Positions 17,506-26,739 of a DNA stretch of 64,000 nucleotides are shown here, one piece after another. The stretch comes from JASHPR01 sp963833885. Lineage in GTDB: Bacteria > Actinomycetota > Actinomycetes > Streptosporangiales > Streptosporangiaceae. The stretch's first letter is position 1. Every line of letters begins with the position of its first letter. A program made the translations under genes and the position numbers. The stretch covers positions 62,001 through 126,000 of the forward strand of contig CAWHZU010000026.1 of the NCBI GenBank assembly GCA_963833885.1. The letters are read 5' to 3'. The notes beneath the pieces were generated by a model. It was not told the DNA's origin, searched no databases, and saw only the letters and a list, made by a program, of their open reading frames with translations.

Positions 17506-19929
17506 GTGATCATCACCCGCCAGGCCAAGGCGGGCATGCCGTCCCGGCACGCACCCTGGCCGGTCCGGTCGGGACCGGTGCCGCCGTTGGCCGCGTGCTT
17601 CAACACGCGCCCGGAGACGGGGGCTCGCGCCCCGGGCCCCGGCGGGACAGCAGTGCTCACCCAGCCGGCCCTCCCAGAGGCGCAGGGATGCCACTCGGTG
17701 GACGCCCTGGGCGGCACCGGCAAGACCCAGCTCGCCGCCGCGATTGCACTGTCGGCGTGGCGGGCCGGCGATATAGACCTGCTCGCATGGGTTCAGGCTG
17801 CCGGCAGAGACGCGATTCTGAGCGGTTACGCCGAGGCGCTGGCGGCAGCCGAAATCCCCGGCGCCCGCGCTAATCCCGGCGTCGCCGCGGCCAGCTTCCT
17901 GTCCTGGCTGGCCGAGACCAGCCGACCGTGGCTGGTGGTGCTCGACGACGTCACCAATGCCGGCGACCTGGACGGGCTCTGGCCGTCGGGACCGGCCGGC
18001 CTTGTCCTCGTCACCACCCGGCTGCCCGCCGCCGTGATCGGCGGAGGCAACCGGAGGGTCATCGAAGTCGGCCCGTTCAGCCCTCGCGAAGCGCTGAGCT
18101 ACCTGACCGGACGGCTCGGCGAACCGGGGATGCGGGCCGGGGCGCTTGACCTCGCCTCCGACCTCGGCTGCCTGCCACTGAGCCTGGCCATGGCGTCGGC
18201 CGTGGTCGCTGACAGCCATAGCGGCTGCCGCCGCTACCGCGAGCAGTTGGCGCAGCGAGCCCGGCTGGTGTCCGGTGCCGGGGCCGACGAACGCACCAGG
18301 ACCCTGGCGGCCACCTGGTCGCTGTCGCTGGACCGGGCCGACGCCATCGCCCCGCCGAAAACGGCGGGATACGCGCTGGCAATGGCGGCGCTGCTCGATC
18401 CTGCGGGTGTCCCGGAGGCGGTGCTGACCAGCCGCGCTGCGTGCGACTACATCTGCGGCCCCAGCTCCACCGGCACGCCGGCCGACCAGTCCGCAGTCCG
18501 CAGTGTGTTCGACAGCCTCGCCCGGGTCGGGCTGGTGACCATCGACGCCGAGTGCGCGCCCCGCACGGTCCGGGTGCACGGCGCGGTCCAGGCGGCGATC
18601 CGGCAGGTGATCACCCCGATGGGCCTGGGACAGGCCGCGCTGGCCGCGGCCGACGCCCTGCTCCAGGCGTGGCCACCGGCCGACCGCGACCAGGTGCTCG
18701 CGCAGGCCCTGCGGGACTGCACCGCCAGCCTGCACCGGGCTGCCGCCGAGCCGCTCTGGACCCCGGAGGCTCACCCGGTACTGCTGCGGGCGGCCCAGAG
18801 CCTCGGCCTCGCCGGCCTGCACGACGTCGCCGTCTCATACTGGCAGGGCCTGTTCGACGCCGGACGCCGGATCCTGGGCGACGATCACCCCGGCACCCTG
18901 GGCGCCAGGGACGGCCTGGCGGCCGCCTACCTGAGCGCGGGCCGCGCCGCCGATGCCGCAGTCGCCAACGAGCAGGGCCTCGCCGACCGGGAACGGGTGC
19001 TCGGGGCCGATCATCCGGACACCCTCACCGCGTGCGGCAACTTTGCCCGCGCCTGCATGGCCGCTGGCCGCGTGACGGACGCGGTCCCGCTGTACGAGCG
19101 CGCCCTGGCCGGCCGGGAACAGGCACTCGGGCCTGGCGATCCGGCCACCATGACGGCGCGCGGCGATCTCGCGTCCGCGTACCTGGGGGCGGGCCAGCCG
19201 GAGCAGGCGATCGCCATCCTGCAGCCCGTATACGGCGACCGGGCGGCGGCCATGGGTGCCGATCATCCAGAGACGCTCGCCGCCTGCGGCGATCTCGCGT
19301 CCGCGCTGCACTCCGGTGGGCGGCTGGCCGAAGCGATCCCGCTGTACGAGCGGGCGCTGGCCGGCCGGGAGGAAACTCAGGGGGCAACCCACCCCGACAC
19401 CATGAGCGCGCGCGCAAACCTCGCCTACGCCTACCGCTCCGCAGACCGGACGAAGCACGCCCTGCCGGTATACGAGCGCACGCTCGCCGACCGTGAGCGT
19501 GCGCTGGGGCCCGACCACCCGGAAACCCTGGCGTCGATGGCGAACCTCGCGTCGGCCTATCACGCCGCGGGCAAGCTCAAGCAGGCGCTGTCGCTCTTTG
19601 CAGAGGTGCTGTACCGCCGCGAGGGACGGGACGGCCCTGATCACCCCGAGACCATGGCCGCGCGCGGCGATCTCGCGTCGGCCTACCACTCGTCCGGCCG
19701 GCTCGCCCAGGCCATCCCGATGTACGAGCGGACGCTGCAGGACCACGAGAGGATGATGGGCCAGGATCACCCGGGCACGCTGGCCGCCCGGGCGAATCTC
19801 GCTTCCGCGTACGACACGGTGGGATGGCACACCGCCGCGGTGGCGCTGGTCCAGCACACGCACAGGGGTGAACCCCCGGCCCTTGACCTAGGCGGTGCGG
19901 CGGGAGAACAAGACGCCGGAGAGCACTAG
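17506..19929 (+). CDS. NB-ARC-type ATPase with a kinesin-light-chain-like TPR array
   Basis: This 807-residue protein has a P-loop NTPase domain (Walker A GGTGKTQLA at 69-77, Walker B LVVLDDV at 143-149) and a helical middle region. From about residue 440 there are roughly eight 42-residue TPR units with the recurring core DHP.TL.A..NLA.AY...G....A..LYE..L..RE..LG. It resembles the STAND/NB-ARC signalling proteins common in actinobacteria, in which the TPR array senses a ligand and the NTPase acts as a switch. No effector domain is visible; the N-terminal 60 residues (VPPLAACF motif) are typical of this subgroup. The start is a GTG at 17506. Its 3' end overlaps the convergent ABC permease gene by 42 bp. 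Confidence 0.85.
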   Translation: MIITRQAKAGMPSRHAPWPVRSGPVPPLAACFNTRPETGARAPGPGGTAVLTQPALPEAQGCHSVDALGGTGKTQLAAAIALSAWRAGDIDLLAWVQAAGRDAILSGYAEALAAAEIPGARANPGVAAASFLSWLAETSRPWLVVLDDVTNAGDLDGLWPSGPAGLVLVTTRLPAAVIGGGNRRVIEVGPFSPREALSYLTGRLGEPGMRAGALDLASDLGCLPLSLAMASAVVADSHSGCRRYREQLAQRARLVSGAGADERTRTLAATWSLSLDRADAIAPPKTAGYALAMAALLDPAGVPEAVLTSRAACDYICGPSSTGTPADQSAVRSVFDSLARVGLVTIDAECAPRTVRVHGAVQAAIRQVITPMGLGQAALAAADALLQAWPPADRDQVLAQALRDCTASLHRAAAEPLWTPEAHPVLLRAAQSLGLAGLHDVAVSYWQGLFDAGRRILGDDHPGTLGARDGLAAAYLSAGRAADAAVANEQGLADRERVLGADHPDTLTACGNFARACMAAGRVTDAVPLYERALAGREQALGPGDPATMTARGDLASAYLGAGQPEQAIAILQPVYGDRAAAMGADHPETLAACGDLASALHSGGRLAEAIPLYERALAGREETQGATHPDTMSARANLAYAYRSADRTKHALPVYERTLADRERALGPDHPETLASMANLASAYHAAGKLKQALSLFAEVLYRREGRDGPDHPETMAARGDLASAYHSSGRLAQAIPMYERTLQDHERMMGQDHPGTLAARANLASAYDTVGWHTAAVALVQHTHRGEPPALDLGGAAGEQDAGEH

Positions 19930-20629
19930 CGAGACGGCCAGAATGCCGCCGAGCCAGGCCAGCGCCGCCCAGGGTGCGGTGCCGACGGGCGTTCCCAGCA
20001 GCAGCCCGCGCAGAGACTGGGTGACCGGAGTGACCGGCTGATTGCGCGCGAATCCCTGAATCCACCCGGGCATGGTGTCGACCGGGACGAACGCGCTGCT
20101 CGCGTACGGCAGGAACGCCACGAGGAACATGAACCCGTTGGCGGCCTCCGGGGTCTTGACGGCCAGCCCATAGGCGGCGGCGAGCCACGAAACGGCCAGG
20201 ATGAACGCGAGCAGCAGGCCGACGGCGGCCAGCCAGTCCGGCAGGCTGGCATGCGGCCGGAAGCCGATGAGGCAGGCAACGCCGAACACCAGGATGGTGG
20301 ATGCGACGTTGCGCGCGATGCTCGCCGCGACGTGGCCGGCCAGGATTGCCGGGCCGCGGACGTCCATGGACCGGAATCTGTCGATGATCCCGCCGGTCAT
20401 GTCCTGGCTGACGCTCACGGCGGTGATCGCTGCGCCGAACCCAGCGCACAGCACCAAGACCCCCGGCAGTACGTAGGTCACGTACCCGGTGCCGGTGCCG
20501 GTGCGGATGGCGCCGCCGAACAGGCCGACGAACAGCAGCATCAGCAGGACCGGCAGCGCCAGCGCGGTGAACAGCGAGTCAAGCTGCCGCCTGGTGAGCC
20601 GGAAAGAGCGCGCGGTCATGGTCAGGACG

Positions 20630-20637
<8 letters not shown>
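19888..20637 (-). CDS. ABC-2 type permease, DrrB-like
   Basis: The 249-residue protein has six hydrophobic segments and the ABC-2 pattern of daunorubicin-resistance permeases: RSFRLTRRQLDSLFTALALP at the N-terminus, SVSQDMTGGIIDRFRSMDV after the second segment, LPYASSAFVPVDTMPGWIQG and NQPVTPVTQSLRGLLLG near the end. It begins with GTG at 20637, overlapping the upstream ATPase stop by 8 bp. With the DrrA-like ATPase it should form a drug or lipid exporter controlled by the divergent TetR protein. Confidence 0.9.
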
Positions 20638-21619
<982 letters not shown>

Positions 21620-21640
21620 GCCAGCGCCACCCATCCCTTC

Positions 21641-21697
21641 TGCGTATGGCATACGCACTACTGCGTAGGGTATACACAGTAAGTGGGCCGCTGTCAA
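21641..21697 (-). promoter_or_regulatory. Promoter and TetR operators of the DrrAB-like operon
   Basis: On the minus strand, TTGACA (21692-21697) and TATACC (21669-21674) are 17 bp apart, an almost ideal housekeeping promoter. Just downstream lies the palindrome TGCGTATG-G-CATACGCA (21641-21657), and a degenerate second copy, CTGTGTATACCCTACGCAG on the minus strand (21661-21679), covers the -10. The divergent TetR gene starts at 21722, so this region probably serves both directions and is the TetR binding site. Confidence 0.7.
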
Positions 21698-21721
21698 CCG
21701 GCCGGCCTGGGAGAATGAGCC

Positions 21722-22459
21722 ATGGACGATGAGCTGCCCGCCGCCGTCGCGGCCGCCTGGGGCGTGCGGGCGCACCCCGGCAAGGGACCCAAGCCAGGCC
21801 TGAGCCTGGAACGGATCGTCGCCGCTGCGGTCAAGATCGCATCCCGCGATGGCCTGGACGCGGTGTCGATGAGCCGGGTCGCCGCCGAGCTCGGCGCGTC
21901 AACGATGTCGCTCTACCGGTACGTGAACGCCAAGGACGAACTGGTCAAGCTGATGATCGACGCGGCGTGGGGGTCGCCCCCGGCCCCCGAGGCGGAACCG
22001 GGTGCGGGGTGGCGCGCCGGGCTGTCCCGCTGGGCGTGGGGGATGCGCACCGCGCTCCGGCGGCACCCGTGGACGGCGAGGGTCCCGATCAGCGGGCTGC
22101 CGGTGATGCCCAATGAGGTCGCCTGGTTCGAGCAGGCCCTGGCCGACCTGGAGGACAGCGGGCTGGTGGAGGCCGAGAAGGCATCGGTAATCATGCTGAT
22201 CAGCGGTTATGTGCGGACCCTGGCGACGCTGGAAGCGGACCTCGAGGCGGCCGTCAGGGCAGCGGGCGTCGCCCCGGACGAGTGGATGGCCGCCTACCCC
22301 CGGATGCTGACGGCGCTGGCCGACCCGGGCCGCTACCCGGCGCTGACCAAGTTCATCGCCGCGGGCGTGTTCGACCGGGCCGACGAGCCCGACGACGAGT
22401 TCATCTTCGGTCTCGAGCGCATCCTCGACGGCATCGAGGTGCTGGTCAGCTCCCGGTGA
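21722..22459 (+). CDS. TetR-family regulator of the divergent DrrAB-like exporter
   Basis: The 245-residue protein has an N-terminal TetR helix-turn-helix (IVAAAVKIASRDGLDAVSMS, then RVAAELGASTMSLYRYVNAK) and a C-terminal domain of the tetracycline-repressor type (HPWTARVPISGLPVMPNEVAWFE). Divergent placement and the operators at 21641-21679 make it the probable repressor of the exporter, released by the exported compound. Its 3' end overlaps the convergent enoyl-CoA hydratase gene by 14 bp. Confidence 0.9.
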   Translation: MDDELPAAVAAAWGVRAHPGKGPKPGLSLERIVAAAVKIASRDGLDAVSMSRVAAELGASTMSLYRYVNAKDELVKLMIDAAWGSPPAPEAEPGAGWRAGLSRWAWGMRTALRRHPWTARVPISGLPVMPNEVAWFEQALADLEDSGLVEAEKASVIMLISGYVRTLATLEADLEAAVRAAGVAPDEWMAAYPRMLTALADPGRYPALTKFIAAGVFDRADEPDDEFIFGLERILDGIEVLVSSR

Positions 22460-23264
22460 AGCGGGCCGTCCGCTTCTCCGCGAACGCCGCGACGCCCTCG
22501 GCGAAGTCCTTCGAGCCCGCCATCTCCTGCTGAATGCTGGCCTCGAACTCGAGCTGGGAGTCCATCTGCTCGTAGAGCCACCGGTTGAGCTGGCGCTTGG
22601 TTCCCGCGTACGACCTGGTCGGGCCGTTCGCGAGCCGCTCGAGCAGTTCACCGGACTTCGCAGCGAACTCCTCGTCCGGCCAGACCCGGTTGATCAGCCC
22701 CCACTCCAGTGCTTCCCGGGCACCGAGCCGCTCGCCGAGCATGGCCAGCTCGGCCGCCCTGGCGAACCCCACTCGCGACGGAACCAGCAGCGACGAGCCC
22801 CCGTCCGGCACCAGGCCAATGTTCACGAACGCAAGCAGGAAATAGGCAGACTCGGCGGCGACCACCAGGTCGCAGACCAGCGCCAGGGAAAGGCCGATCC
22901 CCGCAGCGGCGCCGTTGACGGCGCTCACCACCGGCTTTGGCATCCGCCGGAGCGTGACCAGGATCGGGTGGTACCGCTCGGTCAGCCGGCCGTAGACGTC
23001 CGGAGGCCCGGACTCCGTGGAGATGTCGTCCCTGAGGTCGGCGCCGCTGGAGAAGGCGCGCCCGGCCCCGGTGATCATCACCGCCCGGACGGACTGGTCC
23101 TCGGCGGCCTCCTGCACTGCGGCCAGCAGGTCGAGGCTGAACTGATTGTTCCAGGCGTTCAGCCGGTCCGGGCGGTTGAGCTCGATCTTCGCCGCTCCGC
23201 CGCTCCGGTAGTAATTGACCGTTTCATACGCGTGGGCCAGCTCGTAATCTGTCACGGCTGTCAT
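22446..23264 (-). CDS. Enoyl-CoA hydratase/isomerase family protein
   Basis: Starting at the ATG at 23264, the crotonase-fold protein has 272 residues. It shows IELNRPDRLNAWN, the first oxyanion-hole segment ITGAGRAFSSGADLRD, and VSAVNGAAAGIGLSLALVCDLVVAAESAYF with the second oxyanion-hole glycine, followed by IGLVPDGGSSLL, where an Asp stands at the position usually occupied by the second catalytic Glu. This variation suggests an isomerase or another crotonase activity rather than a standard hydratase. It probably acts in fatty-acid or aromatic-acid degradation. Confidence 0.88.
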   Translation of the reverse strand: MTAVTDYELAHAYETVNYYRSGGAAKIELNRPDRLNAWNNQFSLDLLAAVQEAAEDQSVRAVMITGAGRAFSSGADLRDDISTESGPPDVYGRLTERYHPILVTLRRMPKPVVSAVNGAAAGIGLSLALVCDLVVAAESAYFLLAFVNIGLVPDGGSSLLVPSRVGFARAAELAMLGERLGAREALEWGLINRVWPDEEFAAKSGELLERLANGPTRSYAGTKRQLNRWLYEQMDSQLEFEASIQQEMAGSKDFAEGVAAFAEKRTARFTGS

Positions 23265-23289
23265 GGTACGAGCACCTCGGCCCCTGGTG

Positions 23290-24162
23290 TCAGCGCAGCC
23301 GGTCAAGCGCCTGCTGCGCGGACCGCTGCCTTGTCCTCGCCCGCCTCGCCTGGACCCGGGCGCCGGCCAAGGCCTGCCGCGCATCGGCGAGCTCCTCTTC
23401 CAGCCGCTGCACCGTGGCTTCCAGCTCGTGCTCGGCCGCCGTGGCGGCGTCGGCCGCCCGGCTGGCCTCGGACGCTGCCTGCTCGGCCTCGGCAACCGCC
23501 GCCCGGTGCCGGCGTTCCCGCTCCGCCCGCAACTGCTCCGGTGACGGTGCAGCTGGCGCCCGGGAGCGCGCGTCCGCGGCCGTCTTTCCCCGCGGCGCCC
23601 GGGTCCCACCCACCTCCCCGGCCCTCCCCGCTGTTTTGACCCCGCTCCCCCCACCCCTCACGACGGTCAGGGTCGGCCGCCCCACCGGACCAAAGCCTTC
23701 GGCCTGCACCGCGCGCACCAGGGCCCCGGCCGCCAGGGTGTCGGCGAACTGCGGGTCGACGAGGGCCGCGCCGAGGGTGGCCGTCACCTCGTCCCTGATG
23801 GCCGCGGGCGGCGCGGAAACGCCGACGACGGTGAAGGCCCGGCGGACCAGGGACTCGATCAGCTCGCGCCGCTGCTGCGACAGCTCCCGGATGGCCGCAC
23901 CGTCGAGCGAGTCCTGCGCCGCGCGCAACTCCTCGCCGAGCTCGGCGAGCTCGGTGGTGACGCCGGGATCGGCGCGGACCAGCCTGTTGACAACCCAGGC
24001 GGACCGGGTGGGCTTGCGCAGCGCGGCGATCTGCTTGGCCGCCGGAGCCTGCCCGGCCTCCCGCCCCCGGGCGACCAGCGCGCCGCGCCGCTCGACGAAC
24101 TCGTCAGGGTCGGACGAGTAGAGCTCGGCGACGGCCTCGCCTAGCAGGTCACCATCGGTCAT
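23290..24162 (-). CDS. Conserved hypothetical protein with C-terminal coiled coil
   Basis: The ATG at 24162 gives 290 residues. The N-terminal half (LYSSDPDEFVERRGALVARG, IAALRKPTRSAWVVNRLVR, LSQQRRELIESLVRRA) matches a recurrent actinobacterial hypothetical family that I cannot name. A Gly/Arg/Pro-rich hinge follows, then about 100 residues of Ala/Glu/Arg heptads predicted to form a coiled coil, ending in a very basic tail that could bind nucleic acid. It is followed 5 bp downstream on the same strand by no other gene, and its start lies 5 bp from the stop of the alpha/beta hydrolase gene, so they may be co-transcribed. Confidence 0.75.
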   Translation of the reverse strand: MTDGDLLGEAVAELYSSDPDEFVERRGALVARGREAGQAPAAKQIAALRKPTRSAWVVNRLVRADPGVTTELAELGEELRAAQDSLDGAAIRELSQQRRELIESLVRRAFTVVGVSAPPAAIRDEVTATLGAALVDPQFADTLAAGALVRAVQAEGFGPVGRPTLTVVRGGGSGVKTAGRAGEVGGTRAPRGKTAADARSRAPAAPSPEQLRAERERRHRAAVAEAEQAASEASRAADAATAAEHELEATVQRLEEELADARQALAGARVQARRARTRQRSAQQALDRLR

Positions 24163-24167
24163 GCGGC

Positions 24168-25097
24168 TTATTCTGCCAGCGATAACTTCACCAGCGGCGA
24201 TGCCGCCTCCGCGGCGCTCTTGCCGTCCGATCCGAGCCATTCCGTGATCGCCGCGGCGCATTCCCGCGGCGATTCCAACTGCGGCACATGACCAACGCCG
24301 AGCAGCTCAACCAGTGACCAGGAGGGATTCGCCGCCGCCGCGCTCCGGGCAGCCGATACCGGCACCAGCCGGTCCCGCTCTCCGTGCAGCAGCAGCACCG
24401 GGCAGCGGACCGAGCGGACTGCCCGCCGGTAGGCCGTGCCCCTCAGATAGCCGGCGGTGGCGAGCACCGAGCGCATCGCCGCCGTGAAATCCCGGTCCGC
24501 GCCGTCGAACGCGGCACGCTGGCGCACCTGCTCGACGTGCTCGGCGACGACGTCGGGCGCCACCCGGGATGGATCCGCGCAGAGCGCCGCGAGAACGCCG
24601 GCCACCAGGTCCTCGGGGGACGGCCGCTGGCGGCCCATCACCAGCCGGCTGACGCCCGGCGTGGCGTACAGCACGAACCCGGCGGCCACCCGCGGATCGA
24701 CCCTGGCTGGCACCAATGGGAGAGCCGGGTCGAGCAGGATCAGGCCCGCGACGGCATCGCGCGCGGCGCTGGCCTCGAGCAGCGAGATCATCCCGCCCAT
24801 CGAGTTGCCCATCAGGATCACCGGGCCGCCGGCGACGGACTCGATGAACCGGTGCAGCAGTATCCGGTTGGCGGCCACGTTCGCGCCACGGCCCAGCGAC
24901 TGCGTGAGGCCGTGCCCGGCCAGGTCGGGAGCGATCAGCCGGCAGCGGCGGGTCAGCAGCGGCGCGATCGCCGACCAGTTCAGTCCGGAGCCGCCGAGCC
25001 CGTGCACGCACACGATCAGCGGCCCGCTGGCGCGGCCGCCAAAGTCGAGATAGTGGACCGGACCCCCGAGGTCAATCCAGACGGAGCGCTTGGTCAC
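24168..25097 (-). CDS. Alpha/beta-hydrolase fold protein
   Basis: The GTG at 25097, 9 bp after the MreB-like stop, gives 309 residues. Hydrolase landmarks are VCVHGLGGSGLNW (oxyanion region), the nucleophile elbow MGNSMGGM with Ser, LLHGERDRLVP carrying the acid Asp, and GVGHVPQLE carrying the His. Esterase, lipase or C-C hydrolase activity cannot be distinguished. The close spacing suggests an operon with the MreB-like and coiled-coil genes. Confidence 0.87.
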   Translation of the reverse strand: MTKRSVWIDLGGPVHYLDFGGRASGPLIVCVHGLGGSGLNWSAIAPLLTRRCRLIAPDLAGHGLTQSLGRGANVAANRILLHRFIESVAGGPVILMGNSMGGMISLLEASAARDAVAGLILLDPALPLVPARVDPRVAAGFVLYATPGVSRLVMGRQRPSPEDLVAGVLAALCADPSRVAPDVVAEHVEQVRQRAAFDGADRDFTAAMRSVLATAGYLRGTAYRRAVRSVRCPVLLLHGERDRLVPVSAARSAAAANPSWSLVELLGVGHVPQLESPRECAAAITEWLGSDGKSAAEAASPLVKLSLAE

Positions 25098-25105
25098 CGG
25101 CCGCC

Positions 25106-26089
25106 TCAGGAACCGTCGCCGTGCTCTAGGATCTCGGCCGCCCCGCGGACTACGCACCGCAGTGGGTCGTCAACCACCACGGCCGGAATGTCGGCGACCG
25201 CCTCGACCTTGCTCGCCAGGCCGGGGAGCAAGGCGCCGCCCCCGGCCAGCCGGATCTTCCCCCGCACCACGTCTTCGGCCAGGTTCGGCGGGATATCCGA
25301 CAGCATTTCCTGTGCCGACTCGGCGATCGCAGCTACGGGACGCTCGAGCGCGTCCGCGACCAGCCGCGCCGACACGTACTCGACCCGCGGAGTGCGGCGT
25401 GCAGCGTCGACCCCGACGACCTCCATCAGCTCCGTGGCGCCCTCGCCGATCCCGAGCGTGGTCTTCAGGTTTCTGGCGGCGTTACGGCCGATGAGCAGGC
25501 CGAGCTCGGTCTTGACGGCGTGCACGATTGCCTCGTCCATCGCGTTCCCGCCGAGGCGCAGCGACCTGACCCGCACCACGTGCGCGCCGGCGAGCACTGC
25601 CGCTTCTGTGGTCCCGCCCCCAATGTCCACCATGAACGCACCGGCGCCGTCCGCCCGGCCAAAGCCCGCTCCGGCCGCCGCGGCGACCGGCTCGTCAACG
25701 AGCCGCACTGTGCACCGCGGCCGCTGCGCCTCCACCGCGGCCGCGAGCGACCGGCGCTCCACCCAGGTAGCGCCGCTCGGCACGCAGACCACCGCCGATC
25801 CGCGGCGTATGCCGCGGCGCAGCCGGACCCGGCGCAGGAAGGCCTGCAACATGGCCGTTGCCGCATCAAGATCCGCGATCACGCCATCGCGGAGCGGGTG
25901 GACGACGTCGATCGCCTCGGGGTCCTTACCGGCCAGCACGTCCGCAGCCTCGCCCACGGCGGCCAGCTTGCCCGTGGTCCGGTCGATCGCGATCGCCGAC
26001 GGCTCCTCGAGCACTATGCCGCGGCCGGAGACGTAGATGAGCGTGTTGACCGTGCCTAGGTCGATCGCTACCCCTGGCCGCAGCCGCAT
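25106..26089 (-). CDS. MreB-like actin-family protein
   Basis: The ATG at 26089 (AGAGGA 9 nt upstream) gives 327 residues with actin-fold ATPase motifs: phosphate-1 VAIDLGTVNTLIYV, the MreB-type VVHPLRDGVIADLDAATAML, phosphate-2 MVDIGGGTTEAAVL, GGNAMDEAIV and the adenosine motif LAGGGALLPGL. There is no mreC or mreD nearby, so it is not the classic elongation cluster; many actinobacteria carry such solitary MreB/Mbl paralogues. It may polymerise, but a role in cell shape is only an inference. Likely co-transcribed with the downstream hydrolase. Confidence 0.85.
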   Translation of the reverse strand: MRLRPGVAIDLGTVNTLIYVSGRGIVLEEPSAIAIDRTTGKLAAVGEAADVLAGKDPEAIDVVHPLRDGVIADLDAATAMLQAFLRRVRLRRGIRRGSAVVCVPSGATWVERRSLAAAVEAQRPRCTVRLVDEPVAAAAGAGFGRADGAGAFMVDIGGGTTEAAVLAGAHVVRVRSLRLGGNAMDEAIVHAVKTELGLLIGRNAARNLKTTLGIGEGATELMEVVGVDAARRTPRVEYVSARLVADALERPVAAIAESAQEMLSDIPPNLAEDVVRGKIRLAGGGALLPGLASKVEAVADIPAVVVDDPLRCVVRGAAEILEHGDGS

Positions 26090-26148
26090 GACAACCCGTC
26101 CTCTACCTGAAAATGCTCCTGCGCTTTCCAAGTATGGTTTCTACCCAG

Positions 26149-26694
26149 CTAGCACGACTGTTCTAGCCGGTAGACGATATGGCGGCGCAAGGGATGGCCA
26201 ACCGCGATCTTCGGGTTATCGAAAAACGCGTGCGGTGTCATCCCAATCCGAAGCATAACGGCCTGTGACGGCCGGTTCAGGACGGCTGTCATCGACCAGA
26301 GCTCGGCGAGACCGGCCCCGGTGAACGCCACGTCGACCGCGGCCCTGGCCGCCTCGGTGGCGAATCCCTTGTGCCACGCCTGCCGGGCCAGCCGCCAGCC
26401 CACCTCCATGCCGCCCGCGCCGGGGACCCCATCGGGCATCGGGTTCAGCCCGGCAAAGCCGATGAACTCGCTGGTGGCGGCCACCTCGAGGGCCCACAGA
26501 CCGAAGCCCTGGGCGTCGAAGAGATCCTCGATGCGGTCGACGCTGGCGTTGCTGGTAGCCCGGCTAAGAGGGGCCGGAAAGTAGCGCATCACGTCGGGGT
26601 CGGCGTTCAGCGCTGCGTACGCCTCCCGGTCCGCATCGCGCCATCGGCGCATCACCAGGCGATCGGTGCAGATGTTGTCGAACCGGCGCGCCAC
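26149..26694 (-). CDS. GNAT-family N-acetyltransferase (RimJ/RimL type)
   Basis: The 181-residue protein starts at GTG 26694. It shows the RimJ/RimL-like beginning TDRLVMRRWRDADREAYAAL, PDVMRYFPAPLSR, a GMEVGWRLARQAWHKGFATE acetyl-CoA-binding segment (an altered Q/RxxGxG/A) and AVLNRPSQAVMLRIGM. Such enzymes acetylate protein N-termini, antibiotics or small amines; the substrate here is unknown. Confidence 0.85.
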   Translation of the reverse strand: MARRFDNICTDRLVMRRWRDADREAYAALNADPDVMRYFPAPLSRATSNASVDRIEDLFDAQGFGLWALEVAATSEFIGFAGLNPMPDGVPGAGGMEVGWRLARQAWHKGFATEAARAAVDVAFTGAGLAELWSMTAVLNRPSQAVMLRIGMTPHAFFDNPKIAVGHPLRRHIVYRLEQSC

Positions 26695-26739
26695 GAAGTC
26701 AGCGTAGCGGCAGGACGTCCGGGCCAGCCGGCCTCGGGG

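Noticed and set aside
17506..19929. Phage abortive-infection system around the NB-ARC/TPR gene
   Set aside because: No effector domain and no other defence genes nearby, so only the domain content is reported.
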